From Terana coerulea (lineage: Eukaryota; Basidiomycota; Agaricomycetes; Polyporales; Phanerochaetaceae): 23,030 nucleotides of DNA. Positions 1-9,554 of this stretch are shown here, one piece after another; position 1 is the stretch's first letter; every line of letters begins with the position of its first letter. The stretch covers positions 1 to 23,030 of the forward strand of contig JAKOGH010000855.1 of NCBI GenBank assembly GCA_024811115.1, in the 5' to 3' direction. The notes beneath the pieces were generated by a model that saw only the letters and a program-made list of their open reading frames with translations, was not told where the DNA came from and made no database searches. The position numbers and the translations under genes were made by a program.

Positions 1-1241
1 CGCCTACTCACTCTGAGAAACAGACGGTCGTCCTGCCATCTGGAGAAGTAATCAAAACGCGACGCCGGGCTCGTAAATCCTCCGTCGGATTTGACACTCT
101 GAAGCTTTTCGTAGGAGCCGAGGGAACGCTCGGCATTGTCACCGAAGGTATTTAATCCGTGCCCGCAGCGCCCTATAGGAGGCTCACATCCCGCGAAGTC
201 ACGATTCGGTTGGCTCCTGTTCTGCCGACGAGGGTGGCGGTCGTCCAGTTTCCGGACGTGGAGAGTTGCACGAGGGCTTCGCTGGAGGCGCTGAACATGG
301 GCGTCAACCTGCGTACGTCGCCGCAGCCTCATTTGCGCGCACGGACTGATCAGCCCCGCAGAGTGCATCGAGCTGCTGGACAAGGCCTCCGTGCGCTCCG
401 TAAACACGTACAACCAGACGAAGAACACCGGCGACCGGCAGTGGCCCGAGAAGGACAGCCTGTTCATCAAGCTCCAGGGCGCGACGCCCGTGTTCATCGA
501 GGAGAGCGCGCGCATCCTGCGCGCCGTCTCCGAGAAGCACGGCGGGACGGGCTTCGAGTTTGCGCCGACGGAGGAGGCGGGCGAGGAGCTGTGGAAGACG
601 CGGAAGAACCTGATGTTTATTGGCATGGCGGTGGGGGAAGGGCGCGAAGGCGCTGCTGACGGACGTCTGGTGCGTGCGTGCACTGTGGACAGGCGTGTCA
701 TGCATATGTATGAAGGCTGACGGACGCGCTGCAGCGTGCCGGTCGCGCGCCTGCCGGAGCTTGTCGCTGTGACCCGGAAGGAGATCGACGCGTCCGGGCT
801 GTACGGACCGATCATTGGACATGTTGGAGACGGTCAGCCCGGCCGGTCCTGCACAGACTCTTCGTGGCGCTGACAGCCTCATCGCAGGCAACCTGCACGT
901 TTTGATATTCTTCAACAACGAGGAGGAAGAGAAGAAAGCGCAGGACGTGTGCACGAATATGGTCAAAAATGCGCTCAGACTAGACGGATCTTGTGCGCAC
1001 CTTCCTCTTTCTACAATATTCCCGTTTAACTGTTTGGTAGGCACTGGAGAACATGGCGTCGGTCTAGGCAAGAAGCAGTACCTCGCTGAGGAGCTAGGCG
1101 AGACTACCGTTGAATTCATGAAGCATATCAAAGCGAGCATCGACCCCTGAACCTCTTCAACCCTGGAAAGGTACTTTGTCGCGCGTTTTACGACCCAAAC
1201 GATGTGCGCTAACTTGCCATTTGCAGCTGTACCCCGACTGA
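1..1241 (+). pseudogene. D-lactate dehydrogenase (cytochrome), copy A, 3' part, frameshifted
   Basis: This is the C-terminal two-thirds of a mitochondrial FAD-linked D-lactate:cytochrome c oxidoreductase (FAD-binding and FAD-oxidase C-terminal domains). The window opens inside an intron and the first exon starts at 24 ([16 protein letters not shown], then [11 protein letters not shown]). Introns read at 148-198 (51 nt), about 316-368 (donor GTACGTC) and from 672 (donor GTGCGTGC) to the CAG before CGTGCCGG near 737. Later exons carry TDVCVPVARLPELV, the family motif GHVGDGNLH, and TGEHGVGLGKKQYL, ending GK-LYPD-stop at 1239-1241. Two lesions break the frame: a 2-nt loss near 631-640 (GMAV/GAKALLTDV) and a 1-nt loss near 1146 (ASIDP/FNLFNPGK), both judged against copy B. 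Calling it a pseudogene assumes these are not assembly errors. It is copy A of a duplication whose partner lies at about 6424-10128. Confidence 0.85.
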
Positions 1242-1249
1242 ACGTCTTC

Positions 1250-1678
1250 ATTGGGCCAAAAGTCAACATGTACATGTAGAACATCATTCTCAGCGCACTG
1301 CTACCTGTACTGTATTCCTCTGAATTTACTTGTTTCCAATCCGATAAATTATAGATAATATTTATTGGGGTACGTCGGCTCCAAGATGAGGAATGAGAGT
1401 ATGGTGAGGTATCATTGTCGAGGAGTTTCGCGAATACAATGTCCATCTTCGGGAACCCGACTATTGGCGCCGTAGGCGGCATGTACCTGATACCTCACAT
1501 CGACCATTGTAGAGAGCGAGGAGTGTCTCGGTGCCAAGCGGTTGATGGGTTGAGCGTGCTCAGGAGTCCGTGCGTACGAGCCCGGTCGGCGGTACCGCGG
1601 TTATCTCATGTCTTTCTGGGGTACGCATGTACTGAGCCATATGACATTCATCTGCCTGCAACGCAACGCCCGGCCTCC
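1250..1678. other. 429-bp stretch present only in segment A
   Basis: Between two stretches shared with segment B (ACGTCTTC, the end of DLD, and GCCAGGAAAG) copy A has about 429 bp where copy B has 15 bp (10137-10151). It contains an 11-bp inverted repeat, GTGAGGTATCA near 1404 and TGATACCTCAC near 1488. I see no coding similarity, no convincing terminal repeats and no target duplication. It may be an old insertion in A or a deletion in B. Confidence 0.6.
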
Positions 1679-1801
1679 GCCAGGAAAGTAGACGGATTCT
1701 CTGCACTATGTGCTTCCTCCATGGTGTTCCTGCCCAAGCCTCGCATGGACACAAGTTGCATCGAGGGCTTGGCTCCGCTGCGTGACCGCCGCCGCTCCCG
1801 C

Positions 1802-3592
1802 CTAAAATTCATTATCCGTAGCACGTTGCGTCTGCGTGTGAGCGGGGATCGGAGCCAGCTCCAGAGCAGCGCTCGTCCCCTGCTCATACGGTCTCCTCTC
1901 CCAGCTGTCGCCGTCGCCGTCCGCCCACGTCCCGTCGTCCACGCTGAAGAGCGTCGTCGGCTGCGTGCGCCGGCTTTGAACGCTGCGGAACACCACGCCC
2001 GTCGACAGCGATGTGTCCTGCAACATGCTGACGGCCTGCCCATCCACGAAGGCCATGGACCGGGAGGACGCCTCACGCAGGTTGAGCAAGAGGCGCGCGG
2101 TGCAGATGGACTGAAGGGCTTGCTGGATACTGGAGAGATCATGAGGTGTGGCCTGAGCAGTGAAAGGCGCAGACGACGTACGTTAGTAGCAGGGCAGAGT
2201 ACTCTGTCTGATGGCTTTCCATTGAGCATGTGGTTGGTACACCATCAGTAAACGGACGTACCGGCGTTGTCACGATGACCACAACGTTGGCGATACCGAG
2301 CGCTTTGAAGGTCAATTTAGTCGAAAGGACGCCTGAAGAGCCAGCATGGGGCTCACCCGTCAGAATGACGTAGAACGAGATTCCTGCAGGTAATATTATT
2401 GAACAACGAACAGCTCAACAAGGGCAATTCCTCTGCTTACCATCCTTGTAAAGGGTCTTGACGAGGGAGACCTGTCCATGCGATCTGCTCTGTCATTAGC
2501 ATGACCGAAGAGCCGTTACCAAAGAATATTTACATTCTCGTACTCCCTTCGCCATTGTAAGAGCCAGAATAACTTTTGGATGGTCAGCGACCTTTGGTCT
2601 TCAATGTTGTAGAACGGTGTCTTACCTGTCTCGAATATTGTGAAAGGCAGGGTGGTGGCATAGAGTATGTGGTTCCCAGCAACTGGAAGGCACCCGGTGA
2701 GCGATGGTGCGAGCTTGTTGGCGGGTTCGACTGTGCGTGAATGGCGTCAATGAGTGAAGCGAGGTGCGAGCACGGAGCAAGACGCACATCTGAGAGAAGC
2801 AAGGAACGAGCTGAGCGTAACGGCAGCGCCGGACCAGCACCCCGCAAGGATGATGCAGAGACCCAATCCTACGCGCACATCCCTGCCCCAAATCGCCCAG
2901 GTGCGTATAATCAGAATGACTGGGTGGGGATCATGCTATGAGCCGACGTGGCGCGTTCAGAAAGCGTGAAGATGACATACATTCGGTAATACCCCTGTTG
3001 ACCGTGAACATCCCTGCTCAAGTCACGTCAAGACGGAAATAGTCGAGAGATAGCAGCTGCAGAACGCACAGCCCGTGATGTAGTATATGACCGTGCACGT
3101 CTCAGCTGTGATGGTTCCAGACACTTGATCTGCGTAGACATGACCCAGGTTGTGTCAGAAGTGGCCGCCGTTCGTGCTTGCAGCACTTACGGTACACTGC
3201 CATGCTCAGACTTGCGAATACGGGGTAGCGTGCGAGGAAAAGAGGATCTTGGTCACATTCCAATGGGTCGTCCAGATCAGCTCAACCTCGGACCCGACGG
3301 TAAGGAGGTAGTCATAGATCTGTCCATTAACAGCTCAATACCACAATACTCTAGAGGAAGGTTGCGACAACGTACGAGCACTGCCAGAGCAGAGCCTGAT
3401 TGCAGAAAATAAGACGCGTGAGGCAAGATAATGTGCCGGCGAGTATCAGAAACGTACAATCTACAAGCTATCAGAGTCATACAGACACCGGAACAATACC
3501 GGTTGAGTCCGCTAGATACTATGCTGCAAGGACTCGTGGACGTACTGTGTCGATTTGAAAGCGCGCGAGCGACGTAGCGAGGACGAAGCCAT
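1802..3592 (-). pseudogene. DUF6533 integral membrane protein, copy A, frameshifted
   Basis: Paralogue of the intact gene at 10280-12094, with the same splice sites throughout. Recognisable pieces on the - strand are YDYLLTVGSEVELIW (about 3315-3270), LARYPVFASLSMAVY before a GTAAGTGC donor, ILIIRTWAIWGRDVRVG (near 2920), the segment ending HILYATTLPFTIFET (near 2640) and the C-terminal tail with VDDGTWADGDGDSWERRP, stop at 1802-1804. Compared with copy B, exon 1 is 47 rather than 48 nt (start ATG at 3592), and exon 4 lacks one base at the FFLARYP position (forward ggaaaagagg, near 3235-3245). Both changes shift the frame, so this copy is probably dead. Fungal DUF6533 proteins are multi-pass membrane proteins of unknown function. 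Two independent one-base errors in the assembly would be the alternative explanation. Confidence 0.8.
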
Positions 3593-4451
3593 GGTGCAAA
3601 GCGCTATCGGTGCCTTCTGGCCTCAGCCAAGCGTCCAGGGCTTTATGTTGAATACAATGTGGCCACGATCACCGAGCACATCTATAGGAAGGAGTGAGGA
3701 TGAAGACAACGCTGGAGTGGACAAGATAGAGAAGCAGACTTCGTGTCAGGCGCGAAGATGGGCACTTCAACCTTCGTGGCGTACATTTCGTGCCGTCGAT
3801 AGAAGTGTGTCGTGCGGGAGCCTCCGGACGGCGTTGCAGGGCAGTCATAAGAAGCGCGGCCATATGCACTAACGCAACGCCATTGTATCTCCGCCGTGAT
3901 ACTGTGACTGCAGGCTGAGCAGCTATTGGCCGCTCGTCACCGTAGAAGGGGGTAGCTACGACCGGTAGTCTGCATGAGATTCATTTGTAACGTGACGTAT
4001 CAAGGTTTGGATCGACTGTCATCCGACCGTTTATAGTCAGCTACGGAGACTAGTATCAGCCAGGGAGTGGCTGAATTGCGAAGTCGGCCTCCATACCTCT
4101 CGTGGTGGTGACAACTCATCGAGTCTGATGTCGCGCATGATGGATTACCATGGTAGATCGCTACGCAAGATTGTCCCTCTCATGCGTTGTCGGCACCACC
4201 AAAGCAGGGGCTTATGTTAACTTTCATCTGCATCTGCATCTGTCCTAAATGTTTGTTGTTTGCCGAGCGGGGAACTTTTACATCAAAAGACGATGCTGTT
4301 GGGCATATTATTATCAGAGAAGTTTGGATGGGAGAGCGATGTACCATAAATACAGCTCACGGCACACCTGTGGTCAAATGACTTCGGCTATGATGGCAGC
4401 CGGTGTGCATTTAAGTGATTCACGGCCTTCTCAGTATTGTGGGCTGTTGAC

Positions 4452-6423
4452 AATAAGATGAAACCTTGGCAAGGAATGAATGGCACACGTACTTGCATTT
4501 GAGCCGCTCGCACACTCTCCCGAGCACCATGATCATGAGTGCAAAACTCTACGTGGGAAACGCATGCGTGCTGTGGTAAGGGAAATCCACGCCAAGCATA
4601 GTCAACACACATGGGGCGACTTACTGGCATGACGGATCCGTTTGGATGTTCAAACGTTCAAGTTTGAACTTGGTTTGAACGACCATTAGTCTCCCATGAT
4701 GCCAGCCATGTGATAGGCGGGACCTGCCGTGCGGAGATAAAAGAAAATGATGTGGCGCGCCAATTAGGATTAGTTTGAATATCCGATTCATTTACCGACG
4801 GCCTGTAGGTTTCGGAGCTCAGAGTGGCTCAGTACGAGACTAAACATGACTCGTGGGTCAAAAGGGACTTTCTCACGGTAAGTGCACCGCCGCTTGACGT
4901 TGCCATTGCTGTCATCTCATCATCTGTGTTCAATCTCGCCATGCTTCGTGCACGGCTTGAAACTGCGACAGTATCGACGCGGAGTTGTTCATAAAGCTCA
5001 GGTCCGCATAATGGCAATGCCTTGGCAGCAGGTGATCGGTGAGGCTCGCGAGTTTGCGCGCCCACTGACATGTCAACTACTTATTCCGCTAGCTCTTCAG
5101 CGTTCTTCATCTCCCGCATGTCGTACCTGTTCGACATCGTCGAAGCCTGTTCCCGAACCACCGTACAACCTTCTTCCATCTGCTTCTGACTACTCCAGTC
5201 CGTCGCATGGATTCCCATTGGCTGCCGTAGTGCACCAGGCAAGCCTGGATGTTGGTATATCTCGCGAGTCACACCATAACGAAACCACTAACGACTACGG
5301 CGACAGAGTCATGGAACCATGCCTGCAGAAACGACGAAGCACCTATCGACGGCATCTATCGTGCGCTCTGCCCCTTCATATGCATCGCGATGTTCGATGC
5401 TCGATGCACAATCCGGCGCTGTGGCCGCTCCGCTGAATGAATGCTCCATGACCAAAAATTGTACTCAAATTCGGTTATGCATAGCAACCACAATGCCAAA
5501 CACGGAAGTGCGGGCTCATCTTCTGCGGTGTTCATCTGCATCGACATGGATCCAACATCGCACTCCGAGTTCCAACTGAGCTTCGCTGGAAATGAGGGCC
5601 GTACCAAACAGGCATCGAAGCCCGTTCCTGCTCCGACGATCATTCGCACATTTACTGCGAGCGCGTACTGTCACCCTTCAGCTTCGCTGCTGATCCCAAT
5701 CTCTGTTGCAGACTGCCCGGGCTCGAACTCTTCTCTTCTGAGATAGAGAGGGCTCTGTCCGTCGCCGGACTTCGATTGAATCATCAACAGCAAGAATATC
5801 AGTTGCTGGTGAGTAGTTCATCTCTAGAACTTGATCAAGGTTGCCAATCCCATAGTTTTGCAGAAGCAGGCCATGCTCCAGTGATGTTCTGACGTCGCTC
5901 CTGCGCATACGTCAGGACAAAAGCTGCTATTCGCACGGCGTTGGTATGCACTATTGATTTAGCTATCCTAAAGATGGCTTATCCACTGTCATAGACAGCG
6001 GGCTACTTGGGGAGTCTACGACCAACTGTTGGCCGTCGTCGATGAAGATCATGTCATCGTCTCCCAGCGTCCTCTTCGTTTTTGATTCTCTGCTGCGGCC
6101 ATCTTCGACTGCCGCCGGACGTTCCGGATACCCACTACATCACCGCCGACCAGTGCTGGTGTGTACCCGAGACCCGGAGCGTCCACGCACCACGGTACTG
6201 CTGCCACTGGCAACGCAGTCGACGCAATCCATCTTTCTGCTAAGGATGACAGTATGGCAAGAAGAGTCTGAAGTGTCCATTTACAATATACAAATTAATA
6301 TTCTATCCCTCGCCCCCGCTTCGATACGGAAGCCGGGCTGCTCGATCGTCAAGCGCCACGGCATATCTCAAAAGACTTTCACAAGGCACTTTGCCACCGC
6401 GAGGGCAGACTCGTACCGTGGAA
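4452..6423. other. Spacer between duplicates, no defensible gene
   Basis: About 2 kb between the end of segment A and the first recognisable DLD exon of segment B. Open frames up to 184 codons exist on both strands (for example 4882-5436 +), but none has family motifs and competing frames on the other strand look equally good. A phrase near 5718-5811 (+), LELFSSEIERALSVAGLRLN, is protein-like and is followed by a GTGAGT donor, so a decayed gene is possible. The 5' presequence exons of DLD copy B should lie near 6040-6423, but I cannot fix their limits. Confidence 0.5.
4648..4680. repeat. Nested 33-nt inverted repeat
   Basis: The arms GTTCAAAC and GTTTGAAC enclose a second perfect hairpin, GTTCAA-GT-TTGAAC. 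It sits about 200 bp past the end of segment A in otherwise featureless sequence. It could be a transposon-end relic or a protein-binding palindrome. The sequence shows only the symmetry. Confidence 0.7.
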
Positions 6424-7480
6424 ATGAAGCTGAACACCCAGTATGGCTCTTCTGAAGACTACATGTCGACTGTGCAAGAGCTGCAGGCTTCCTTCCTGCG
6501 GACGCCGTATCCGTTGACTCTACAGTCCTGACGAAGCACGGGACTGCGGCCGGCCTTATGGTACCTGGTACGAACCCGTTCTCTCTCGGCTCGCCATTGC
6601 GCGATGCTGAAAGCTGTCGGCTGTTTCCGAAGCACAGCCACACACCGTCGTCGTGTTTTCCAGCTCTACCGACGATGTGGTCAAGACGGTCAATATTTCG
6701 AGGAAATACCGCGTGCCTATTACTGCGTACGGTGGCGCGACAAGCCTGGAGGGTCAACACATTGGTGTAAGCTCTTTTCTTTTCAGGACGGAATATTGCA
6801 GAGCAATTCAGGCTTACCCGAAATATAGTCACCAGCGAAAGGAATCTGCCTTAATTTATCTAGGGTGAACCAAATCCTTGAGATCCATGGTATGCGTTCT
6901 TACACATCACGAGATGACCTTGCAGCTAATAAGGCACACAGAGGACGATGCCGACCTCGTTTGCCAGCCTGGTATAGGATGGGTCAAAGTCAACGAAGTC
7001 CTAAAAGAGAAAGGTGGCGTACAACATTGTATTATGAAGCCGATGGGTGCTCTTACAGCATCGTTCAGGTATTCCGCTGTTTTTCCCGGTAATGCGCCCC
7101 ACCTCGAAGAGGAGAATTCAGCTAACTTGCAACATAGCTCGACCCAGGTGTTGGCGCGACCATTGGTGGTATGATCGCCACCGGATGCTCAGGGAGTAAG
7201 TCGCGCACTGGTTTGTTCGTCGAGGTAAACTTAGTCTTTTCTCGTTGTGTAGCCAACGCTGTTCGGTATGGCACAGCTCGAGGCGAATGGTTTTTGAATG
7301 CAGTACGTACAACACCTCGCTTGCTGCAAATGTACTCACTCCGAAACCCAGACGGTCGTCCTGCCATCAGGAGAAGTAATCAAAACACGCCGCCGGGCTC
7401 CATCAGTAAAAGAGTGGAGCACTGACGCCCTGACAGCCCTGACGCCGTCTGACGAGTACTGATAAAGGATTAGACGCCTG

Positions 7481-7491
7481 GGTTCGAGCCC
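7481..7491 (+). promoter_or_regulatory. Pol III box B-like motif inside the 346-bp element
   Basis: GGTTCGAGCCC matches the tRNA T-arm/box B pattern GGTTCGANNCC. It is followed by a tail ending AGGAGCCA, in the spacing of a tRNA acceptor 3' strand. A weak box A-like TAAAAGAGTGG lies at 7406-7416. No cloverleaf can be built between them. It may be a tRNA-derived fragment captured by the element or a coincidence. Confidence 0.3.
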
Positions 7492-7686
7492 CTTAGGAGC
7501 CATGTTCCTTCAGTATTTTTTATTTACCATTATTCTACGTTGTCTCAGTGCCGAAACTAAAGTATGCACCATGATTCTGACATCCCTAATGCTTGTGGAT
7601 TGCTTGAGGAAGGCCAAACTTGCGAGAGGTGCTGAACAGGTCTGAGAGCGCTCGACGAGCCGGCTGAGACTGACGCCCTGATGGCC

Positions 7687-7724
7687 CTGACGAGCCCTGA
7701 TAAAGCTTTATCAGGGCTCGTCAG
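7687..7724. repeat. 38-bp perfect palindrome near the right end of the element
   Basis: Arms run CTGACGAGCCCTGATAAA and its exact reverse complement, meeting at a central AAGCTT. It lies just inside the right terminal repeat. The left end of the element carries a diverged single arm (CTGACG..CTGATAAA, about 7450-7465), so the palindrome looks like an inverted duplication of subterminal sequence. Confidence 0.9.
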
Positions 7725-7841
7725 CGCCTCCACGGTTTTGCTGATGTCGTAAGTCCTCTGTTGGATTCGACACTTTGAAGCTTTTCATTGGGGCCGAGGG
7801 AACGCTCGGCATTGTCACCGAAGGTATCGAGTCTCTGCTCT

Positions 7842-8109
7842 CACTGGGTATTTCTGCCCATTTTTCCAGGAGAACATTTCTGGAACATCGAAGTTAAGAA
7901 TAAAACTGTAGTACAAATTTTCCAACTGGCAAAATTTAAACCACTTGGAATGAAAAATTGCAGAAAGTGAGTAAAATCTTGATAAATCAACCACACTGTC
8001 AAGATTGTACCATGATTGCTCACTAAACAAAACTTGGTTCAGTTCATTATTTTTTCCATAGGATTTGTACCGGTTTAGCACAAGCCTCAATCAGTAGAAA
8101 TACCCCGTG
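7842..8109. mobile_element. 268-bp CACTA-like MITE in a DLD intron
   Basis: Ends are 14-bp inverted repeats, CACTGGGTATTTCT and (reverse complement of the right end) CACGGGGTATTTCT, flanked by TCT on both sides (7839-7841 and 8110-8112). CACTG/CACTA termini with a 3-bp target duplication are the hallmark of the CACTA (EnSpm) superfamily. The interior is AT-rich without a transposase, so it is nonautonomous. Removing the element and one TCT leaves a canonical 51-nt intron (7824-8145, GTATCG...CGCAG), the same length as intron 148-198 of copy A. Confidence 0.85.
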
Positions 8110-8434
8110 TCTTGCTCCCTTGGACGAGGCTCACATTCCACGCAGTCACGATTCGGTTGGCTCCTGTTCTGCCGACGAGGGTGGCGGTCGTCCAGTTTCC
8201 GGACGTGGAGAGCTGCACGAGGGCGTCGCTGGAGGCGCTGAACATGGGCGTCAACCTCCGTACGCCACCGCCATCTCCTCTGCACGCATTCAATCTGACC
8301 TAGTCTGCAGAGTGCATAGAGCTGCTGAGCAAGGCCTCCGTACGCTCAGTCAACACGTACAACCGTTCCAAGAACACTGGCGACCGGCAGTGGCCCGAGA
8401 AGGACAGCCTGTTCATCAAGCTCCAGGGCGCGAC

Positions 8435-8455
8435 TGTAACGGTTCGACCGTTACA
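8435..8455. repeat. Palindromic 5' terminus of the LTR
   Basis: TGTAACGGT and ACCGTTACA form a 9-bp perfect hairpin with a 3-nt loop at the very start of the LTR. A palindrome this long reaching the terminal TG is more than the usual short inverted end of LTRs. Confidence 0.85.
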
Positions 8456-8557
8456 CGGCCATTCTAGCACACACACGGACACTTTAGCACACTCACGGGC
8501 ACTCTAGATACATACACGGGCACTCGTATATACTCAACGGACACTCCACGGTCTCTG
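8455..8557 (+). repeat. Five tandem 20-21-bp repeats inside the LTR
   Basis: Units start at 8455, 8475, 8495, 8516 and 8537, each opening ACGG(C/A/G)CA and most continuing CT(N)TAG.ACAC. They are degenerate, so the array is not recent. Its position near the LTR 5' end would suit U3 regulatory repeats, which is inference only. Confidence 0.7.
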
Positions 8558-9108
8558 TAGCACAGTCCGGCGTTTCGGACATTCTGGTTGCTTACGATTT
8601 CCTTATCCGGCTCCGTTCCTTCCCCATTCGTCTCGGCGCTCTGTATTTCCAACCAGGCACTCGCGTCCTCCTTTTATCCCTCTCGCGTTCTCGTTTCTCC
8701 CTATCGATTCGTCTCTATGTACCTGACACTAGCTTACTGGCGTTGTCTTATAGTCTACGGCCTCCCGTCCTGTACCCTCGTCGAATCAACGCCAGTGTCT
8801 GGCACCCCTCACTCGGAATTCCCCCGCTCGCTCTCGTCCTCGCCGTCTTCGACGTCCGCCTGTCCTCTGGAAGGTTTCGCCCTCGTCCCTCGGCGTGCCC
8901 TTCACAGCGACGCCCGTGTTCATCGAGGAGAGCGCGCGCATCCTACGGGTGGTGTCCGGGAAGCATGGCGGGACGGGCTTCGAGTTTGCGCCGACGGAGG
9001 AGGCGGGCGAGGAAACTGTGGAAGACGCGGAAGAACCTGATGTTTATTGGCATGGCGGTGGCAGGGAAGGGTGCGAAGGCGATGCTGACGGACGTCTGGT
9101 GCGTGCGT

Positions 9109-9554
9109 TGTCGAAGTTGTACGACGAGGTGCGCGCATCGGCGCGCAAGCGCCCATGGACTCGCCGCGGCTGCGCCACAAAGGCTGCTAGTTCCGTCTCT
9201 TAGTACGGGCACCGTTTACCCTTTTGCCTTCGTTACGGTCCCTTGTCCCTTAATTACGATGCCCGGTATCGAGTCACCTTCATTTCCTTATATTCCTGCA
9301 CTTTGCATCTAGCACGCTCAGTGACTTTCCCACATCCTGAGCGTGCGTATACCTTTGCCTTTCACGGACATTCCTTGTACTTACTCGCTCGCACTCTACA
9401 GTACAGTCTGATAGTCTGTTGATTAGGTAACTACATATACAGTGACTTTCCCACATCCTGAGCTACAGTCTGATAGTCTGTTGATTAGCCTCACGCGCGT
9501 CCGCCTTGCGAGCCGGACCCTTGCGAACCAAAGTATCTGCGGATATCTTTGTTA
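9109..9554. mobile_element. 446-bp LTR-like insertion in a DLD intron
   Basis: Flanked by the 5-bp direct repeat TGCGT (9104-9108 and 9555-9559). The element starts TGTCGAAG and ends TTTGTTA, so the 3' terminus is TA rather than CA. Taking it out with one TGCGT yields the intron GTGCGTGCGTGCCCTGTGG...GCTGCAG, which aligns base for base with the copy A intron at 672-737. Size, 5-bp duplication and pyrimidine-rich interior suggest a second solo LTR, but the imperfect end keeps this tentative. No coding sequence is identifiable. Confidence 0.7.
9312..9488. repeat. Shuffled direct repeats and hairpin inside the 446-bp insertion
   Basis: A 23-bp block (CAGTGACTTTCC...TCCTGAG) occurs at 9319-9341 and 9440-9462. 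A 25-bp block (TACAGTCTGA...TTGATTAG) occurs at 9402-9426 and 9464-9488. The spacing differs between pairs (61 bp apart first, adjacent second). The first block is also embedded in a 10-bp hairpin, GCACGCTCAG...CTGAGCGTGC (9312-9346). Confidence 0.85.

Larger units (their letters stand above)
1..4451. repeat. Tandem segmental duplication, segment A
   Basis: Everything from the left edge to about 4451 reappears in the same order and orientation at about 7327-13088: the DLD 3' exons, the inverted DUF6533 gene and its roughly 850-bp upstream flank. Similarity ends on the right at the shared GTTGAC (4451 in A, 13088 in B). Beyond it the sequences are unrelated. The left limit lies outside the window. 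Differences between copies are substitutions, single-base indels and several larger insertions annotated separately. Confidence 0.85.
7401..7746. mobile_element. 346-bp nonautonomous TIR element in a DLD exon
   Basis: Interrupts the DLD exon exactly between GGGCTC and CGTAAG, which are contiguous in copy A. Ends are imperfect inverted repeats: left CATCAGTAAAAGAGTGGAG; right end, reverse complement, CATCAGCAAAACCGTGGAG. Both are followed by CTGACG-type subterminal repeats. A TC dinucleotide appears on both sides (7399-7400 and 7747-7748), consistent with a 2-bp target duplication, though so short a match could be chance. There is no open frame of note, so it must have been moved in trans. I cannot name the superfamily: a TC target does not fit TA-type mariner elements. 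Confidence 0.8.
8435..8906. mobile_element. 472-bp solo LTR in a DLD exon
   Basis: Begins TGTAACGG and ends CTTCACA (TG...CA), flanked by the 5-bp direct repeat GCGAC (8430-8434 and 8907-8911). In copy A the same exon reads straight through GGCGCGACGCCCGTG, so this is an exact empty-site comparison. TG...CA ends with a 5-bp duplication identify an LTR of a Ty3/Gypsy- or Ty1/Copia-type retrotransposon left after LTR-LTR recombination. There is no internal region. The second half is pyrimidine-rich. It splits the codons of GAT-PVFIEES and so inactivates the gene. Confidence 0.9.

Noticed and set aside
304..1482. 392-codon open frame on the - strand
   Set aside because: It is antisense to clear DLD exons and introns and is arginine/proline-rich, a shadow of GC-rich coding sequence.
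4882..5436. 184-codon + strand open frame in the spacer
   Set aside because: Low-complexity Ser/Pro/Arg/His translation, no motif, and equally long frames on the opposite strand. Not enough to call a gene.
7396..7502. Possible tRNA gene (GGCTCC...GGAGCC with a T-arm)
   Set aside because: The 5' acceptor strand is DLD exon sequence shared with copy A, and no D-arm or anticodon arm can be folded.
7815..8090. 91-codon - strand open frame
   Set aside because: It lies almost wholly within the AT-rich CACTA-like MITE, which has no transposase motif and is too short to encode one.
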